Source: a virus
Reading direction: 5' to 3' (one strand)
DNA: 64,000 nucleotides
Virus record (IMG/VR): IMGVR_UViG_3300008262_002626
Span: 27,077-91,076 of that record
Part shown: positions 33,360-41,547 of the stretch, piece by piece
How the letters are laid out: each line of letters starts with the position of its first letter
Numbering within the stretch: the stretch's first letter is position 1
Position numbers and translations under genes: made by a program
Notes under the pieces: model-generated
Told to the model about the DNA's origin: nothing
Databases searched by the model: none
The model's input: only the letters and a program-made list of their open reading frames with translations

Positions 33360-33649
33360 CCTAACCACCTCATCTTGAACCACATAGCATCTGTGTCTTC
33401 TTCAAATAACCAAACCAATCCTCGATTCCAAAATCTTCCTTTGACACGTTTGCTAACCCAAACGTCAACTTCTGTACTCTGTTCATGTGTCATAACCCAA
33501 GGTACAACAACTTGATGCCAACCGATTCCTACCAGCATACCTCTAAGCACTTCAGCATCAATTTCGTCTGCAAGGGCTTTGGCTTTTTCTTCCAGTATCT
33601 GTTCTTGTAGATCACCGGAACGATCGGTTAGTAACTTCTTTTTAAGCAT
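33356..33649 (-). CDS. Protein of the W-F-x-L-R-W tail family
   Basis: A 97-residue product started at MLKKKLLTDRSGDLQEQIL, with a helical N-terminal part and the C-terminus TDAMWFKMRWLG, a close match to the family motif. Confidence 0.65.
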   Translation of the reverse strand: MLKKKLLTDRSGDLQEQILEEKAKALADEIDAEVLRGMLVGIGWHQVVVPWVMTHEQSTEVDVWVSKRVKGRFWNRGLVWLFEEDTDAMWFKMRWLG

Positions 33650-33872
33650 TGTCTTCTTTCTTGCAACGTTTATTAATTTCATCCGACCAGCGTAGTATAA
33701 ACCACTCTCTGTGTGCTTCTTTCTTAAAAGACCACAGACGTTCTGTCATGCTCATGCCTACACCTTCTGCTTCAGCCCAGGCGATCATTTCTTCGTTTAG
33801 ATCTTCAGGCAATTCACCTTTGTCAAAGGCAATGCCTGGCAAACGAAAAGGGCCTACTTCACAGTTTTCCAT
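33642..33872 (-). CDS. Protein of the W-F-x-L-R-W tail family
   Basis: A 76-residue product started at MENCEVGPFRLPGIAFD, with HREWFILRWS near residue 60 followed by a basic tail. Overlaps both neighbours. Confidence 0.6.
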   Translation of the reverse strand: MENCEVGPFRLPGIAFDKGELPEDLNEEMIAWAEAEGVGMSMTERLWSFKKEAHREWFILRWSDEINKRCKKEDNA

Positions 33873-34140
33873 TGCTGATAATCTCACTGAACTTCATTAA
33901 AAACATTGTACGCTTATTCTCACTGTAGAAATCTAAATGTATTTGGAATTGATAATAGCCAACATTTAGATCATCTCCGGCAGTATCGGGCTTGTCTATC
34001 CAAGCCTTGTGTTCACGCACAGTAAAACCCAAGACACGTTTCATCTTGTCTCGGATCATAAACACAGTCTTAGGATACTCTTCGTGTAGTTCTTTACGAA
34101 TAGCCTTCCACTGTTCAACGCTTAGTATTACGGGCTTCAT
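33859..34140 (-). CDS. Protein of the W-F-x-L-R-W tail family
   Basis: A 93-residue product started at MKPVILSVEQWKAIRKEL. The near-C-terminal KRTMFLMKFSEI is a degenerate copy of the motif. Mixed alpha/beta. Confidence 0.6.
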   Translation of the reverse strand: MKPVILSVEQWKAIRKELHEEYPKTVFMIRDKMKRVLGFTVREHKAWIDKPDTAGDDLNVGYYQFQIHLDFYSENKRTMFLMKFSEIISNGKL

Positions 34141-34540
34141 TAGCAATGGCTTGATAGCCCTGGTAAGTTGGATGGACACCGTCTTTGCTCAGAGGGTGTT
34201 GGCGGCTGTCAATAACTATGTCACCATACTTGTCGGCTACCTTACGAACATCACTGCGTTTATTATCTTTGATCGCAGGCAAGATCCAGTAGACACGATC
34301 AGCACGTACTAGATGACGTAGTGTATCCAGTTCTTCATAGGTTTTGATTCTAGCCGTGTCGTTAGAACCCAAACTGATAATCACAGTCTTGGCTTCTTTG
34401 TTATTTGATCCTGTGTGCATGACGTGTCTATTGACATAGTCATAACTGTTAATACCGCTCTTGGCATAGGTTACACATTCTTTGCTTACCTGTCCTACAC
34501 CTACTGCTAGGCTATCGCCCATGATTAAACATTCTAACAT
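34115..34540 (-). CDS. SGNH hydrolase
   Basis: A 141-residue compact SGNH enzyme started at MLECLIMGDSLAVGVGQ (block I). GSNDTA and DGVHPTYQGYQ supply the remaining blocks (Gly-Asn-Asp and Asp-His). Smaller than most family members but all motifs are present. Probable esterase or deacetylase. Confidence 0.8.
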   Translation of the reverse strand: MLECLIMGDSLAVGVGQVSKECVTYAKSGINSYDYVNRHVMHTGSNNKEAKTVIISLGSNDTARIKTYEELDTLRHLVRADRVYWILPAIKDNKRSDVRKVADKYGDIVIDSRQHPLSKDGVHPTYQGYQAIANEARNTKR

Positions 34541-34542
34541 TA

Positions 34543-34818
34543 TTATTCCTCGTAAATTTCCCAACATCCGCGATCGTAGTTCCAATGCCTGGTGTCGTGG
34601 ATGACCAAAGTAAAACACCATGTAAACAACCCAAACTCAAATCTAAGGCCTGCATGATCCTGTCTATGTGTTAGTTCAAACACGAACTCTGCTAGTACAT
34701 TACTACGATATACTTGGCACTCCCAGGCCTTGTGTTTGGTTAATTTATTACCCCAACACCAACCAGCATCAAATAAGGTACTCCAGGGATTAGTAATACT
34801 GAATCTAAAGTTAATCAT
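34543..34818 (-). CDS. Conserved phage protein
   Basis: A 91-residue product started at MINFRFSITNPWSTLFD, rich in Trp and His (HRQDHAGLRFEFGLF, DTRHWNYD). The NPW and DHAG segments resemble a T4-like family. Function unknown. Confidence 0.65.
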   Translation of the reverse strand: MINFRFSITNPWSTLFDAGWCWGNKLTKHKAWECQVYRSNVLAEFVFELTHRQDHAGLRFEFGLFTWCFTLVIHDTRHWNYDRGCWEIYEE

Positions 34819-35180
34819 GTCAACATCCAAACAATAAACAAGTAGGTAAAATAGTGTGCCATTTGATCTAGGCCCAGGTGATTCCAAAAAGCAGGCGTAG
34901 TAATATCTCTATTACCCCAGTTCATCTTGGCCCAGTCAATGTGATAGTGTAAAATGAAATCTATAATACCAGCTGTGATACTAAACCATAGGACCACATC
35001 TGCGGTGGCCAGCATCAGTAGCGTACCTATGCCATGTTTAAGGCTGTGCTTGATGCCCAGCCATCGACCATACTGTCCTTTGTTGTCTACTTCTTCTTGG
35101 GTTTGATCAACAAAGTCTATGTACCAATGTTTGATAAACAGCAGGCCCAGTAAGATGAATATTGCGCTAGAGTAATCCAT
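34815..35180 (-). CDS. DUF3307-like membrane protein
   Basis: A 121-residue protein with three or four hydrophobic helices and the motif HYHIDWAKMNWG near residue 78, as in DUF3307 family membrane proteins. Function unknown. Confidence 0.7.
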   Translation of the reverse strand: MDYSSAIFILLGLLFIKHWYIDFVDQTQEEVDNKGQYGRWLGIKHSLKHGIGTLLMLATADVVLWFSITAGIIDFILHYHIDWAKMNWGNRDITTPAFWNHLGLDQMAHYFTYLFIVWMLT

Positions 35181-35340
35181 TTCTTATCCTATGAAGGTAT
35201 TCTCGTTTGAGCCAATACTTGTAGCGTTGGAAGTATTCTTTCTGGGTATAGGGCAGTTCGCCGTAGAGTCTATGTTCCTCGACGTTGTCGTACCAAATTT
35301 CCTGCACCCAACTACGGAAAGATTTTCTACTGATTCCCAC
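35167..35340 (-). CDS. 57-residue conserved protein, GTG start
   Basis: Starts at GTG with GGGAGCAG just upstream: MGISRKSFRSWVQEIWYDN..., ending YFQRYKYWLKREYLH. The SWVQEIWYDN and YKYWLKREY segments resemble a small T4-like phage family. It overlaps the membrane protein start by 14 bases. Confidence 0.65.
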   Translation of the reverse strand: MGISRKSFRSWVQEIWYDNVEEHRLYGELPYTQKEYFQRYKYWLKREYLHRIRNGLL

Positions 35341-35387
35341 ACCTGCTCCCTGTAGAGTTTACGATATTATCTTGTATTTTATTACAA

Positions 35388-35711
35388 TTAGTTAGATCTG
35401 TCAATGGTCTTGACTATAAGCTCAGTCCAATAGAGTTCGAATAGCATGGCTCGTTTGGGCACCCGTATGTTCATAACCCAAACATTATCCTGGGCACCGC
35501 CTTCATAGATAAACCAATCTTTGTACTTTTCTCCCAAGTTTTGAGCGGACCACTTGTAGAGTTCGTGCTTGTGTGTTTTCTTGATGTGATAACACCTAAA
35601 TGGACGTAGATACTCTGTGACCATGCGTCCAAAGTCCGGATCTGATTCACCGGGCATTTTTACTGTGCCGCCACTGTCAAGGACTTGATTGTACTTGTTC
35701 AGATTCTGCAT
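35388..35711 (-). CDS. Protein of the W-F-x-L-R-W tail family
   Basis: A 107-residue product started at MQNLNKYNQVLD, with VPKRAMLFELYWTELI near the C-terminus as the degenerate motif. Its start overlaps the structural-like gene upstream by 35 bases. Confidence 0.6.
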   Translation of the reverse strand: MQNLNKYNQVLDSGGTVKMPGESDPDFGRMVTEYLRPFRCYHIKKTHKHELYKWSAQNLGEKYKDWFIYEGGAQDNVWVMNIRVPKRAMLFELYWTELIVKTIDRSN

Positions 35712-36072
35712 CGTTGTCGTGCTCCACAAACTTTTCAATTAGGTCAAAGTTTGCTTCAGCTCGTTGTATAGCTTCCCAGGCCCGTTGTAGTGCTGGATTG
35801 TTTCGTATCAATGATTGACGCTGTGCTTGTCGGTCACGTTCCTGTCTAGCCCAATCTAACAGCATCTGTGCTTCGCTATTTAGATCTACAGTAGCATAGT
35901 TCATGGCCAACTGCATCCAGTTGTTACCATCAAACACTTCCATATTTTGACTGGTAGTGTTGAACCGTATCTGCCCTACATTTAGAGCACCTGGAAAGTG
36001 ATTTACATAGTTACTGGAGGGCTGTCCGTTTTGTACATTTAGGTAGCGGCCACCGGATATTCCTTTGATCAT
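35677..36072 (-). CDS. Phage particle-like protein
   Basis: A 131-residue protein. Its first half (GGRYLNVQNGQPSSNYV, GQIRFNTTSQNMEVFDG) resembles fibre- or neck-associated modules. The second half is helical (LLDWARQERDRQAQRQ). Ends acidic. Confidence 0.6.
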   Translation of the reverse strand: MIKGISGGRYLNVQNGQPSSNYVNHFPGALNVGQIRFNTTSQNMEVFDGNNWMQLAMNYATVDLNSEAQMLLDWARQERDRQAQRQSLIRNNPALQRAWEAIQRAEANFDLIEKFVEHDNDAESEQVQSSP

Positions 36073-36073
36073 A

Positions 36074-36427
36074 TTATTTCCTTGACATTTCTAACAGCAG
36101 TTGATAGTTACGCCAAGCTCGCTCCACACTGGGATTATTCTTGCGTACCACTTCATCTGCGACCATTTGATTGACCACTTGTACAGCGTAGTCGTGCTGT
36201 CGACTCATTTTAGTCCAGTATCGATCCTGTTCTACTAGAGTCTGGAACTCACGCTGAGGTATCAGCATTTCTACATAGCGTAGACGCACATGGTCTACCA
36301 AGCTCATGCTGGCAGTGACATTGGTCCAATCGTGCAGTCTAGGCACCTGGGGTTCCATATATTCCTTATGGGGGTGCAGGCTGGCCTGGGCACGGTATTT
36401 CTTTAGAAAATCATCTACATCTTGCAT
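36074..36427 (-). CDS. Helical hypothetical protein
   Basis: A 117-residue charged helical protein with NPSVERAWRNYQLLLEM near the end, echoing NPALQRAWEAIQRAEAN of the neighbour at 35677, so the two may share a duplicated C-terminal helix. Confidence 0.6.
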   Translation of the reverse strand: MQDVDDFLKKYRAQASLHPHKEYMEPQVPRLHDWTNVTASMSLVDHVRLRYVEMLIPQREFQTLVEQDRYWTKMSRQHDYAVQVVNQMVADEVVRKNNPSVERAWRNYQLLLEMSRK

Positions 36428-36428
36428 A

Positions 36429-36794
36429 TTAACTATTCCACCTTAGAACAAACCAATCACGATCTTTACAATCTCGGAACCAAAACTTACGATTATTCAT
36501 ATACCAACGTTCACTGGGCGAGGGTGCAGTCTTGTCACCCCACATGTTGTGGCCACTAGAGCCAAATGTAGTCAAACACCAGGCCTGCATGTCAACCCAC
36601 GAGCCACCCACGGGCTCTACACAGTAGTAGCGAGCACCGTAGACACGACCTTCAGTGAGTATCAGAGCTTCCAGGGGCTGACTGTTTAGATCCTGCATGA
36701 GTCGTTCGATAGCCTGGGCTGTGAACTGGCTCTTGCCCTGACCACGCCCTGTGATCTGTATCAAGCCCCGACCAATATAAACAGGCTCACTCAC
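36429..36794 (-). CDS. Protein of the W-F-x-L-R-W tail family
   Basis: A 121-residue product from a GTG start (reads MSEPVYIGRGLIQITGRG), overlapping the stop of the upstream 55-codon gene. Ends CKDRDWFVLRWNS, an excellent match to the tail motif. The longer frame from an ATG ten codons upstream lies within that gene. Confidence 0.6.
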   Translation of the reverse strand: MSEPVYIGRGLIQITGRGQGKSQFTAQAIERLMQDLNSQPLEALILTEGRVYGARYYCVEPVGGSWVDMQAWCLTTFGSSGHNMWGDKTAPSPSERWYMNNRKFWFRDCKDRDWFVLRWNS

Positions 36795-36954
36795 GGGGCA
36801 CCTCAAACAGCAGGGTCTGATCATAGATCTCCAATAGATCCTGATCAGTTAGGTCAGCCAGTTCATCCTCAGTGATGCTGAAACGCTCAATCAGCTCTTC
36901 GGGATCAAAGGCAAACAAGATATACTCTATGATCAGTTCACGTAGGGTCAGCAT
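36787..36954 (-). CDS. 55-residue acidic protein
   Basis: MLTLRELIIEYILFAFDPEE... with AAGGA seven bases upstream, overlapping the next start. Strongly acidic helical protein with many Glu/Asp pairs. Resembles small helical proteins of T4-like phages. Function unknown. Confidence 0.6.
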   Translation of the reverse strand: MLTLRELIIEYILFAFDPEELIERFSITEDELADLTDQDLLEIYDQTLLFEVPRE

Positions 36955-36955
36955 G

Positions 36956-37231
36956 TTATTCCTTGACTATCAATTTGAACAGACCCTGCTTGGCCCTGGG
37001 TTGCCAATACTGAGCAGTGGGTCCACAGTCACGTTCACGGATCCTATAGCTGGCGCAGTTTTCATAGCCCCCGGGTATGTGCTTGACGCCTATCACAGGG
37101 TCCTCTACAGAGTGTGCTTCACGATAGCTGAGCCTACACTGTCGGCTGTAGGGCGAATTGAATCCGTGTGCTAACACTAGACTGACAGTTCTAAAACTAT
37201 GGCGACAGTCCTTGCAGGTATATTGGCTCAT
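36956..37231 (-). CDS. Cysteine-rich small protein
   Basis: A 91-residue product started at MSQYTCKDCRHSFRTVSLV. CKDC, CRLSY, NCAS and DCGP suggest one or two zinc sites. Ends GLFKLIVKE, reminiscent of the F-x-L motif of neighbours. Confidence 0.6.
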   Translation of the reverse strand: MSQYTCKDCRHSFRTVSLVLAHGFNSPYSRQCRLSYREAHSVEDPVIGVKHIPGGYENCASYRIRERDCGPTAQYWQPRAKQGLFKLIVKE

Positions 37232-37581
37232 ACGGTCTCCTTGACATGTTTGCACGAGCCTCTAAAGGTAAATCCCGGACAGGTACAGCTGGGGTTTTTG
37301 CCCAGGGTTACTGTATAGTCCTGGCCTTTTGAACCCTGAACAATACGAGTAACAGTTTTAATAACACCCTCGCTGTACTCGTAGGCAACACCATCAATTT
37401 CACGGATGTTACGACGCTGTATGATACGGAGTCCCACTTGATCATTAGTCCGGATAGCCAGTTGGTCTGCGCCGGCCCATTTTACCTGAGTTTCTAGACC
37501 TTCATAGTAATGGAATTCGGGCACAGTAAAGAAGTATGCATCCCGGCGATCATACTGTGTATTATATACTTTGAGTCGCAT
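37228..37581 (-). CDS. SWIM zinc-finger protein
   Basis: A 117-residue product started at MRLKVYNTQYDRRDAYFF. The C-terminus has the SWIM signature CTCPGFTFRGSCKHV (CxC...CxH). Such domains bind DNA or proteins. Overlaps the next gene by four bases. Confidence 0.8.
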   Translation of the reverse strand: MRLKVYNTQYDRRDAYFFTVPEFHYYEGLETQVKWAGADQLAIRTNDQVGLRIIQRRNIREIDGVAYEYSEGVIKTVTRIVQGSKGQDYTVTLGKNPSCTCPGFTFRGSCKHVKETV

Positions 37582-37649
37582 ATAGACCTTTCTCTGAGTT
37601 CGATGTAATACACTGAGTATAGCACCTAAACAGATGCTTGTCAACTCAA

Positions 37650-38219
37650 CTAGTTCAAACTGTAGGTAAAGACCACTACACGGCGTGTTTGGCTGTCTGG
37701 GGGCAGTCTATGAGTGTGTTCATCTCCCCCAAAGGTCAGGGCCCAATCTTTGCGGCAGGGCCATTCATTGACTATCCGGCCTTCAAGGTCAAAGCTGACT
37801 GTTTCGGCTCCGGGCACATCATCCAAATACCACAGCCAATTACAGTGTGGCCAACGATGATCAGTATGGGGCATGACATACAGAGCCCCGGGCACCGCAT
37901 GATGCACCTGATTGACTGCGGCACGATAGACCCTAGCAGGCTCAATGCCCTGCTCTGCTAACCAAGCAATAAAATGATCATAAAAGAACTGATAGTAGGG
38001 GCTGTTTATGATACCTTCCCGACCTTCCTGTTCACTGGGCAACATTAGGGTATGCGACCAAAAGGGCACGTTAGCCAAGGGCTGTCCACGATAGCAGTCA
38101 CGAGGCACATGATTGATCTGATGTGTGTAGTAGTACCAGGGAAACCTAAAGTTCAGTATCTGTTCATCTAGATATTGTCTAGCAGAATCAGTGATGTTTA
38201 GGGGAGCATAGATGTTCAT
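37650..38219 (-). CDS. 2-oxoglutarate/Fe(II)-dependent oxygenase-like protein
   Basis: A 189-residue double-stranded beta-helix protein with the HxD motif in PHTDHRWPH, LWYLDD, and a distal EHTHRLPPDSQTRRVV giving the second iron His and the 2-oxoglutarate arginine. Common in T4-like cyanophages, substrate unknown (protein, nucleobase or cell-wall hydroxylation possible). Confidence 0.8.
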   Translation of the reverse strand: MNIYAPLNITDSARQYLDEQILNFRFPWYYYTHQINHVPRDCYRGQPLANVPFWSHTLMLPSEQEGREGIINSPYYQFFYDHFIAWLAEQGIEPARVYRAAVNQVHHAVPGALYVMPHTDHRWPHCNWLWYLDDVPGAETVSFDLEGRIVNEWPCRKDWALTFGGDEHTHRLPPDSQTRRVVVFTYSLN

Positions 38220-38221
38220 AC

Positions 38222-38447
38222 TAGTAATTTATCCCCTGTAGGATAACTGTAACCAAGAAGCGGCTAGAGCCCAAACATGCTCGGAGAGCGGCGCGATAGT
38301 CCAACAGTCCGCGAAGCGGTCAGCGAAAAATTTTGAGCATCTAGCAAGCCAAAACCACTCGCCTAGTCCAAGGACCTACCCCTCGGACTAGACTCTGGGC
38401 TGATGATTAACTGACAGTTAAATCACAAGAACTGGACCAGTAAATAT
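38222..38447. repeat. Non-coding stretch with GCGAAGC repeat element
   Basis: 226 bases without a convincing gene. Contains CCGCGAAGCGG (38309-38319) and the block GCGAAGCGGTCAGCG followed by AAAAATTTT (38311-38334), which recurs in inverted orientation at 53023-53045. GCGAAGC is a known ultra-stable DNA mini-hairpin sequence. See findings. Confidence 0.55.
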
Positions 38448-38621
38448 ATGACCATGATTGAGTATGCACGTTGCATTTATCTTGCTTGGGCTAGACTGCA
38501 CACAGCCGAGTATATCGAGACACACGAACAGGAAGTTCTAGATCTGATCAGCAGAGCTTTGGGCTATACACAACAAGAGCTACGAGCTAGACTCTGTAAC
38601 GAAACATGGTATCTACACTAG
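38448..38621 (+). CDS. 57-residue hypothetical protein
   Basis: MTMIEYARCIYLAWARLHT..., helical, acidic/neutral, no recognised family. Ribosome-binding site weak. Plausible because the frame is clean and in the plus-strand block next to 38641. Confidence 0.45.
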   Translation: MTMIEYARCIYLAWARLHTAEYIETHEQEVLDLISRALGYTQQELRARLCNETWYLH

Positions 38622-38640
38622 TAAACGGCAAGACCCAACA

Positions 38641-38868
38641 ATGACACCTCAGCAGGCTGAACAGTATATACTAGAGCAATTACAACTAATGGCTCAAGAC
38701 CAGTATCCCAATAACAAAGACCTACAGAATCAGTTTAAAATTGGTTTCCTAACGGGTAATCTCGCATCAGCATTCCTGCATGACAATTACACATACTACC
38801 GTTTCAAAGAACGTGTAAGTCAATTGGGCTACAAGTATCCACGTAGTAACACACTGAACAAACGCTAA
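38641..38868 (+). CDS. Hypothetical protein
   Basis: A 75-residue protein, MTPQQAEQYILEQLQLMAQD..., helical with a conserved-looking YKYPRSNTL tail. Function unknown. Confidence 0.5.
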   Translation: MTPQQAEQYILEQLQLMAQDQYPNNKDLQNQFKIGFLTGNLASAFLHDNYTYYRFKERVSQLGYKYPRSNTLNKR

Positions 38869-39055
38869 CACACTACTGCATCGTAATATTCTATACTTAC
38901 TAGAGTGAGTTATACTAGTTCTATAGTTATGGGCGGAACCTTGTTTAATAGCTAGACTATACTAGACGTATATACTAGTGAACAAGAGATATCGAGCAAG
39001 CTCGCTATGGGCTTACGCCCGTTAAACACTCAAACATACAGGCCCCGCTGTAGCT

Positions 39056-39256
39056 TTATACGTACCAATCGTTGTGAGGATGCGCTCGTAGATCACTGTC
39101 TATGAGCAGAGCCCAAGTGACTAGATGTTCTGGAATATAGAAGTAGTTAACAGGATTAACAGGGCCTGCAGAGAACCATCCTTGATCCTTGAGCAACTGC
39201 CAAAGCTGTTGCTGTGTGTCAGGATCTGCCCAAGATGAATAACAGTAGACTCGCAT
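39056..39256 (-). CDS. Hypothetical protein, degenerate tail-motif relative
   Basis: A 66-residue minus-strand protein MRVYCYSSWADPDTQQQLWQ... with YIPEHLVTWALLIDSD near residue 50, which resembles the W-F-x-L-R-W terminal motif family. Isolated among repeats. Confidence 0.45.
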   Translation of the reverse strand: MRVYCYSSWADPDTQQQLWQLLKDQGWFSAGPVNPVNYFYIPEHLVTWALLIDSDLRAHPHNDWYV

Positions 39257-39711
39257 TGAGTATTTACTGCTGACTGCAATATGGGCTATAGGCCCCGCTG
39301 TACGGCCTAGTGTATATAAGCTAGACTAGCATAGGCCCCGCTGTAAGGTCTGCTATAGCGAGTAACCATTTTAACTATGCCCATTTCGACCACCTGTCAA
39401 GAATTTTTTGACCCTATGCCGGCACCATGGCCGCCACGATTCTGACGCAAAATCTAGGATTGGCCACACAATTCCACACAATTCTACACTTTTCTGCACT
39501 TTTCCTATCCTGGCACCACCGTTTGCGGCACCTATACGCAGGCACTAGTGATCTAGATCACACAATTCTGCATTCTAGATCAGGTTTACACAAACTTGTT
39601 GTATAATAGTCAATCTAGATCAGGGTTATGTAACGCATTATATACAAGCAGGGGCGGTAGGGAGCCTAGATAGTATAGTATTAAGGGGCTGGCCTAACCG
39701 TTAAATACTTG
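39257..39711. other. Repeat-rich intergenic region at the divergent strand switch
   Basis: No gene seen. Contains two of three copies of AGGCCCCGCTGTA (39290, 39333; a third at 39040), three ACACAATTC copies (39466, 39476, 39560) and three TCTAGATCA copies (39552, 39574, 39614). One of these forms a perfect 12-bp palindrome TGATCTAGATCA. A TATAAT at 39602 lies between two TCTAGATCA sites but lacks a good -35. Candidate origin or operator region. Confidence 0.6.
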
Positions 39712-39921
39712 ATGATCAACTATAAGATGGTTCCCCTAGCACACGTAAGAGTACGGGATCATGACTATGCTGTATATATTAGTCTATGTCTACACACCCG
39801 TTCAATGCACATATTCAAGTATAATGATCTTTGCTGTGAATATGATGTATTTGATGTGCAGGAGGAGGCCACACGATTTATAGAACAACCATTGCCCAAG
39901 CCCAGAGCCCGATCTAAATAA
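39712..39921 (+). CDS. Hypothetical protein
   Basis: A 69-residue product starting MINYKMVPLAHVRVRDHDYA, basic C-terminus KPRARSK. No recognisable domain, weak start signal. The terminator at 39963 follows. Confidence 0.45.
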   Translation: MINYKMVPLAHVRVRDHDYAVYISLCLHTRSMHIFKYNDLCCEYDVFDVQEEATRFIEQPLPKPRARSK

Positions 39922-39962
39922 GAACGATTCGCACGTAAGAACTGTTCTTATCTAAGTTAATA

Positions 39963-39990
39963 ACCCTTGTGTCAACCAGGGTATTTTTTT
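39963..39990 (+). terminator. Intrinsic terminator
   Basis: Short stem ACCCT/AGGGT with about 10-base loop followed by seven T residues. It separates the repeat region and gene 39712 from the first early promoter. A further hairpin GTGGC/GCCAC lies at 39993-40008. Confidence 0.6.
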
Positions 39991-40062
39991 CTGTGGCTTT
40001 TATGCCACGGGCGAGTGCGGTGTTTGTGGCTCAAAAACAACACTTTTCTAGGCGGATTTTGG

Positions 40063-40091
40063 TTGACAGTTTGGCTGGGGTCTGCTATACT
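40063..40091 (+). promoter_or_regulatory. Sigma-70-type early promoter
   Basis: TTGACA, 17-bp spacer, TATACT. First of the array. Drives the GIY-YIG-like gene. Confidence 0.85.
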
Positions 40092-40115
40092 ATAGTCATA
40101 GTGAAGGAGCGAACA

Positions 40116-40439
40116 ATGGCAAGAACCCGTAAAATCCGTTCAGACTGTAATTACATCATCTACGAAGCGGTGGACGAGCATGGTGAGAACTACATTGGGC
40201 TCACACGAAAAGCCACTACCGTAGTCCGTTCAGTCAAAGAGCGGTGGCGTAAGCATCTGTCCAGAGCTCGTAACGAGAATCGCGAGTGGGTACTATATCA
40301 GTATCTAAAGGCGGGTGCCCTGGACTTCCACTGGGAACATAGAGTCCTGGAGATCGTCCGAGGACGCAAGGCGGCCTATGCTCGTGAGCGTGAGATCGTT
40401 AAGATCCAAAAGCCCACACTCAACGATCAGTATCTCTAA
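40116..40439 (+). CDS. GIY-YIG nuclease-like protein
   Basis: A 107-residue product started behind AAGGAGCGAACA. YIIYEAVDEHGENYIGLT corresponds to the two core strands, followed by RWRKHLSRA (catalytic-Arg helix), a Glu in HRVLEIV and EREIVKIQKPTLN. Likely a small nuclease. It may act on host or competitor DNA. Confidence 0.75.
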   Translation: MARTRKIRSDCNYIIYEAVDEHGENYIGLTRKATTVVRSVKERWRKHLSRARNENREWVLYQYLKAGALDFHWEHRVLEIVRGRKAAYAREREIVKIQKPTLNDQYL

Positions 40440-40446
40440 GGATTGG

Positions 40447-40475
40447 TTGACAGCTGGTCCTTAGAGTGCTATACT
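40447..40475 (+). promoter_or_regulatory. Sigma-70-type early promoter
   Basis: TTGACA, 17-bp spacer, TATACT, with the leader ATAGGCTACAGTAAAC before the gp88-like gene. Confidence 0.85.
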
Positions 40476-40506
40476 ATAGGCTACAGTAAACGATTAGGAG
40501 CGAACT

Positions 40507-41229
40507 ATGAAACTGTTATCTACAGCCAACCCAAAGATCCAAAAGGGCACCAAGCTCGGCTATTTGAGCTTTATCCTGCATCTTGCACCTGCCCAACTCA
40601 GCGGTAAGGAGACTTGCCCTAAGCGAACCGCAGGCTGTACTGAGGCTTGCCTTAATACCGCAGGCAGAGGGGGCATGTTCCGCAAGGGCGAAAACACCAA
40701 CGTGATCCAGCAGGCTCGTATCCGCAAGACCAAGATGTTCTTTGAAGATCGCGATACCTTTATGGAGTACTTGGAGCAGGACATCAACCTGGGCATCAAG
40801 CAGGCAGCTCGCTTGGGCTTGAAGCCCGTGTTCCGCTTGAATGGTACTTCAGACCTTGCTTGGGAGAAGTATAAGCTCAAAGGTTCGGACATGAACGTCT
40901 TTGAAATGTTCAACGACATTCAGTTCTACGACTATACTAAGGTCCTGGGGCGCAAGGTTAAGGATATCCCCAACTACCACTTGACATTCAGCGCCGCAGA
41001 CGGCAACGAATCAGACGTACAAAAGGCAGTGAGTGCAGGTATGAACGTGGCTGTGGTGTTTGATCGCCTGCCCGAAACTTACCTGGGCCGTGAGGTTATT
41101 AATGCAGACGACACTGATCTCCGCTTTTTGGACCCTAAGGGTACTATCGCAGGGCTTAAGGCCAAGGGTCGTGCTAAAAAGGACACCACTGGCTTCGTGC
41201 GCAGGGTGATTGACATCCAGGCAGTTTGA
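40507..41229 (+). CDS. gp88-domain phage protein
   Basis: A 240-residue protein matching the phage 'gene product 88' family: SxxNxK-type N-terminus (STANPKIQKGTKLGY), LAPAQLSGKETCP, GCTEACLNTAGRGG and a long mixed C-terminal part. The paired cysteines (CP, GC, AC) suggest a metal site. Role unknown. Ribosome-binding site AGGAGCGAA. Confidence 0.8.
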   Translation: MKLLSTANPKIQKGTKLGYLSFILHLAPAQLSGKETCPKRTAGCTEACLNTAGRGGMFRKGENTNVIQQARIRKTKMFFEDRDTFMEYLEQDINLGIKQAARLGLKPVFRLNGTSDLAWEKYKLKGSDMNVFEMFNDIQFYDYTKVLGRKVKDIPNYHLTFSAADGNESDVQKAVSAGMNVAVVFDRLPETYLGREVINADDTDLRFLDPKGTIAGLKAKGRAKKDTTGFVRRVIDIQAV

Positions 41230-41238
41230 GCTTATACT
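41210..41238 (+). promoter_or_regulatory. Sigma-70-type early promoter
   Basis: TTGACA (inside the end of the gp88-like gene), 17-bp spacer, TATACT, leader ATAGGCTAAGTTAAC. Confidence 0.8.
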
Positions 41239-41268
41239 ATAGGCTAAGTTAACAAAAAGGAGCGAAGT

Positions 41269-41547
41269 ATGGACATCAAAGCAATCAACACCGCAATCAT
41301 TTCGGGTAACTTTACCGCTACAGAACTGGACAGCCTGCAGGATGCTATCAAGTTCGCCCGTAGCAAGACTGCTCGTACCAATGCCTTTACTTTCAAGGCT
41401 GGTAGCAAGGCCAAACTGACCCACGATAAGCTGGGTGGCACTGTGGTTGTCACGGTAGGTAAGATCAAGATCAAGAAGGCAGATGTGGTAGTAGATAAAA
41501 CGGGTGCTCGTTACTCCGTCCCACTGTCCATGCTGGAGGCTGTATAA
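41269..41547 (+). CDS. Conserved phage protein with KOW/SH3-like C-terminus
   Basis: A 92-residue protein of a widespread phage family: N-terminal MDIKAINTAIISGNFTATEL helices, then LGGTVVVTVGKIKIKKADV, resembling a KOW-like barrel, and VPLSMLEAV. May bind nucleic acid or RNA polymerase. Unproven. Confidence 0.75.
   Translation: MDIKAINTAIISGNFTATELDSLQDAIKFARSKTARTNAFTFKAGSKAKLTHDKLGGTVVVTVGKIKIKKADVVVDKTGARYSVPLSMLEAV

Noticed and set aside
39585-39607. TTTACA...TATAAT as a standard sigma-70 promoter
   Set aside because: The spacer is only 11 bp, so these boxes cannot form a normal promoter. If the TATAAT is used it probably needs an activator.
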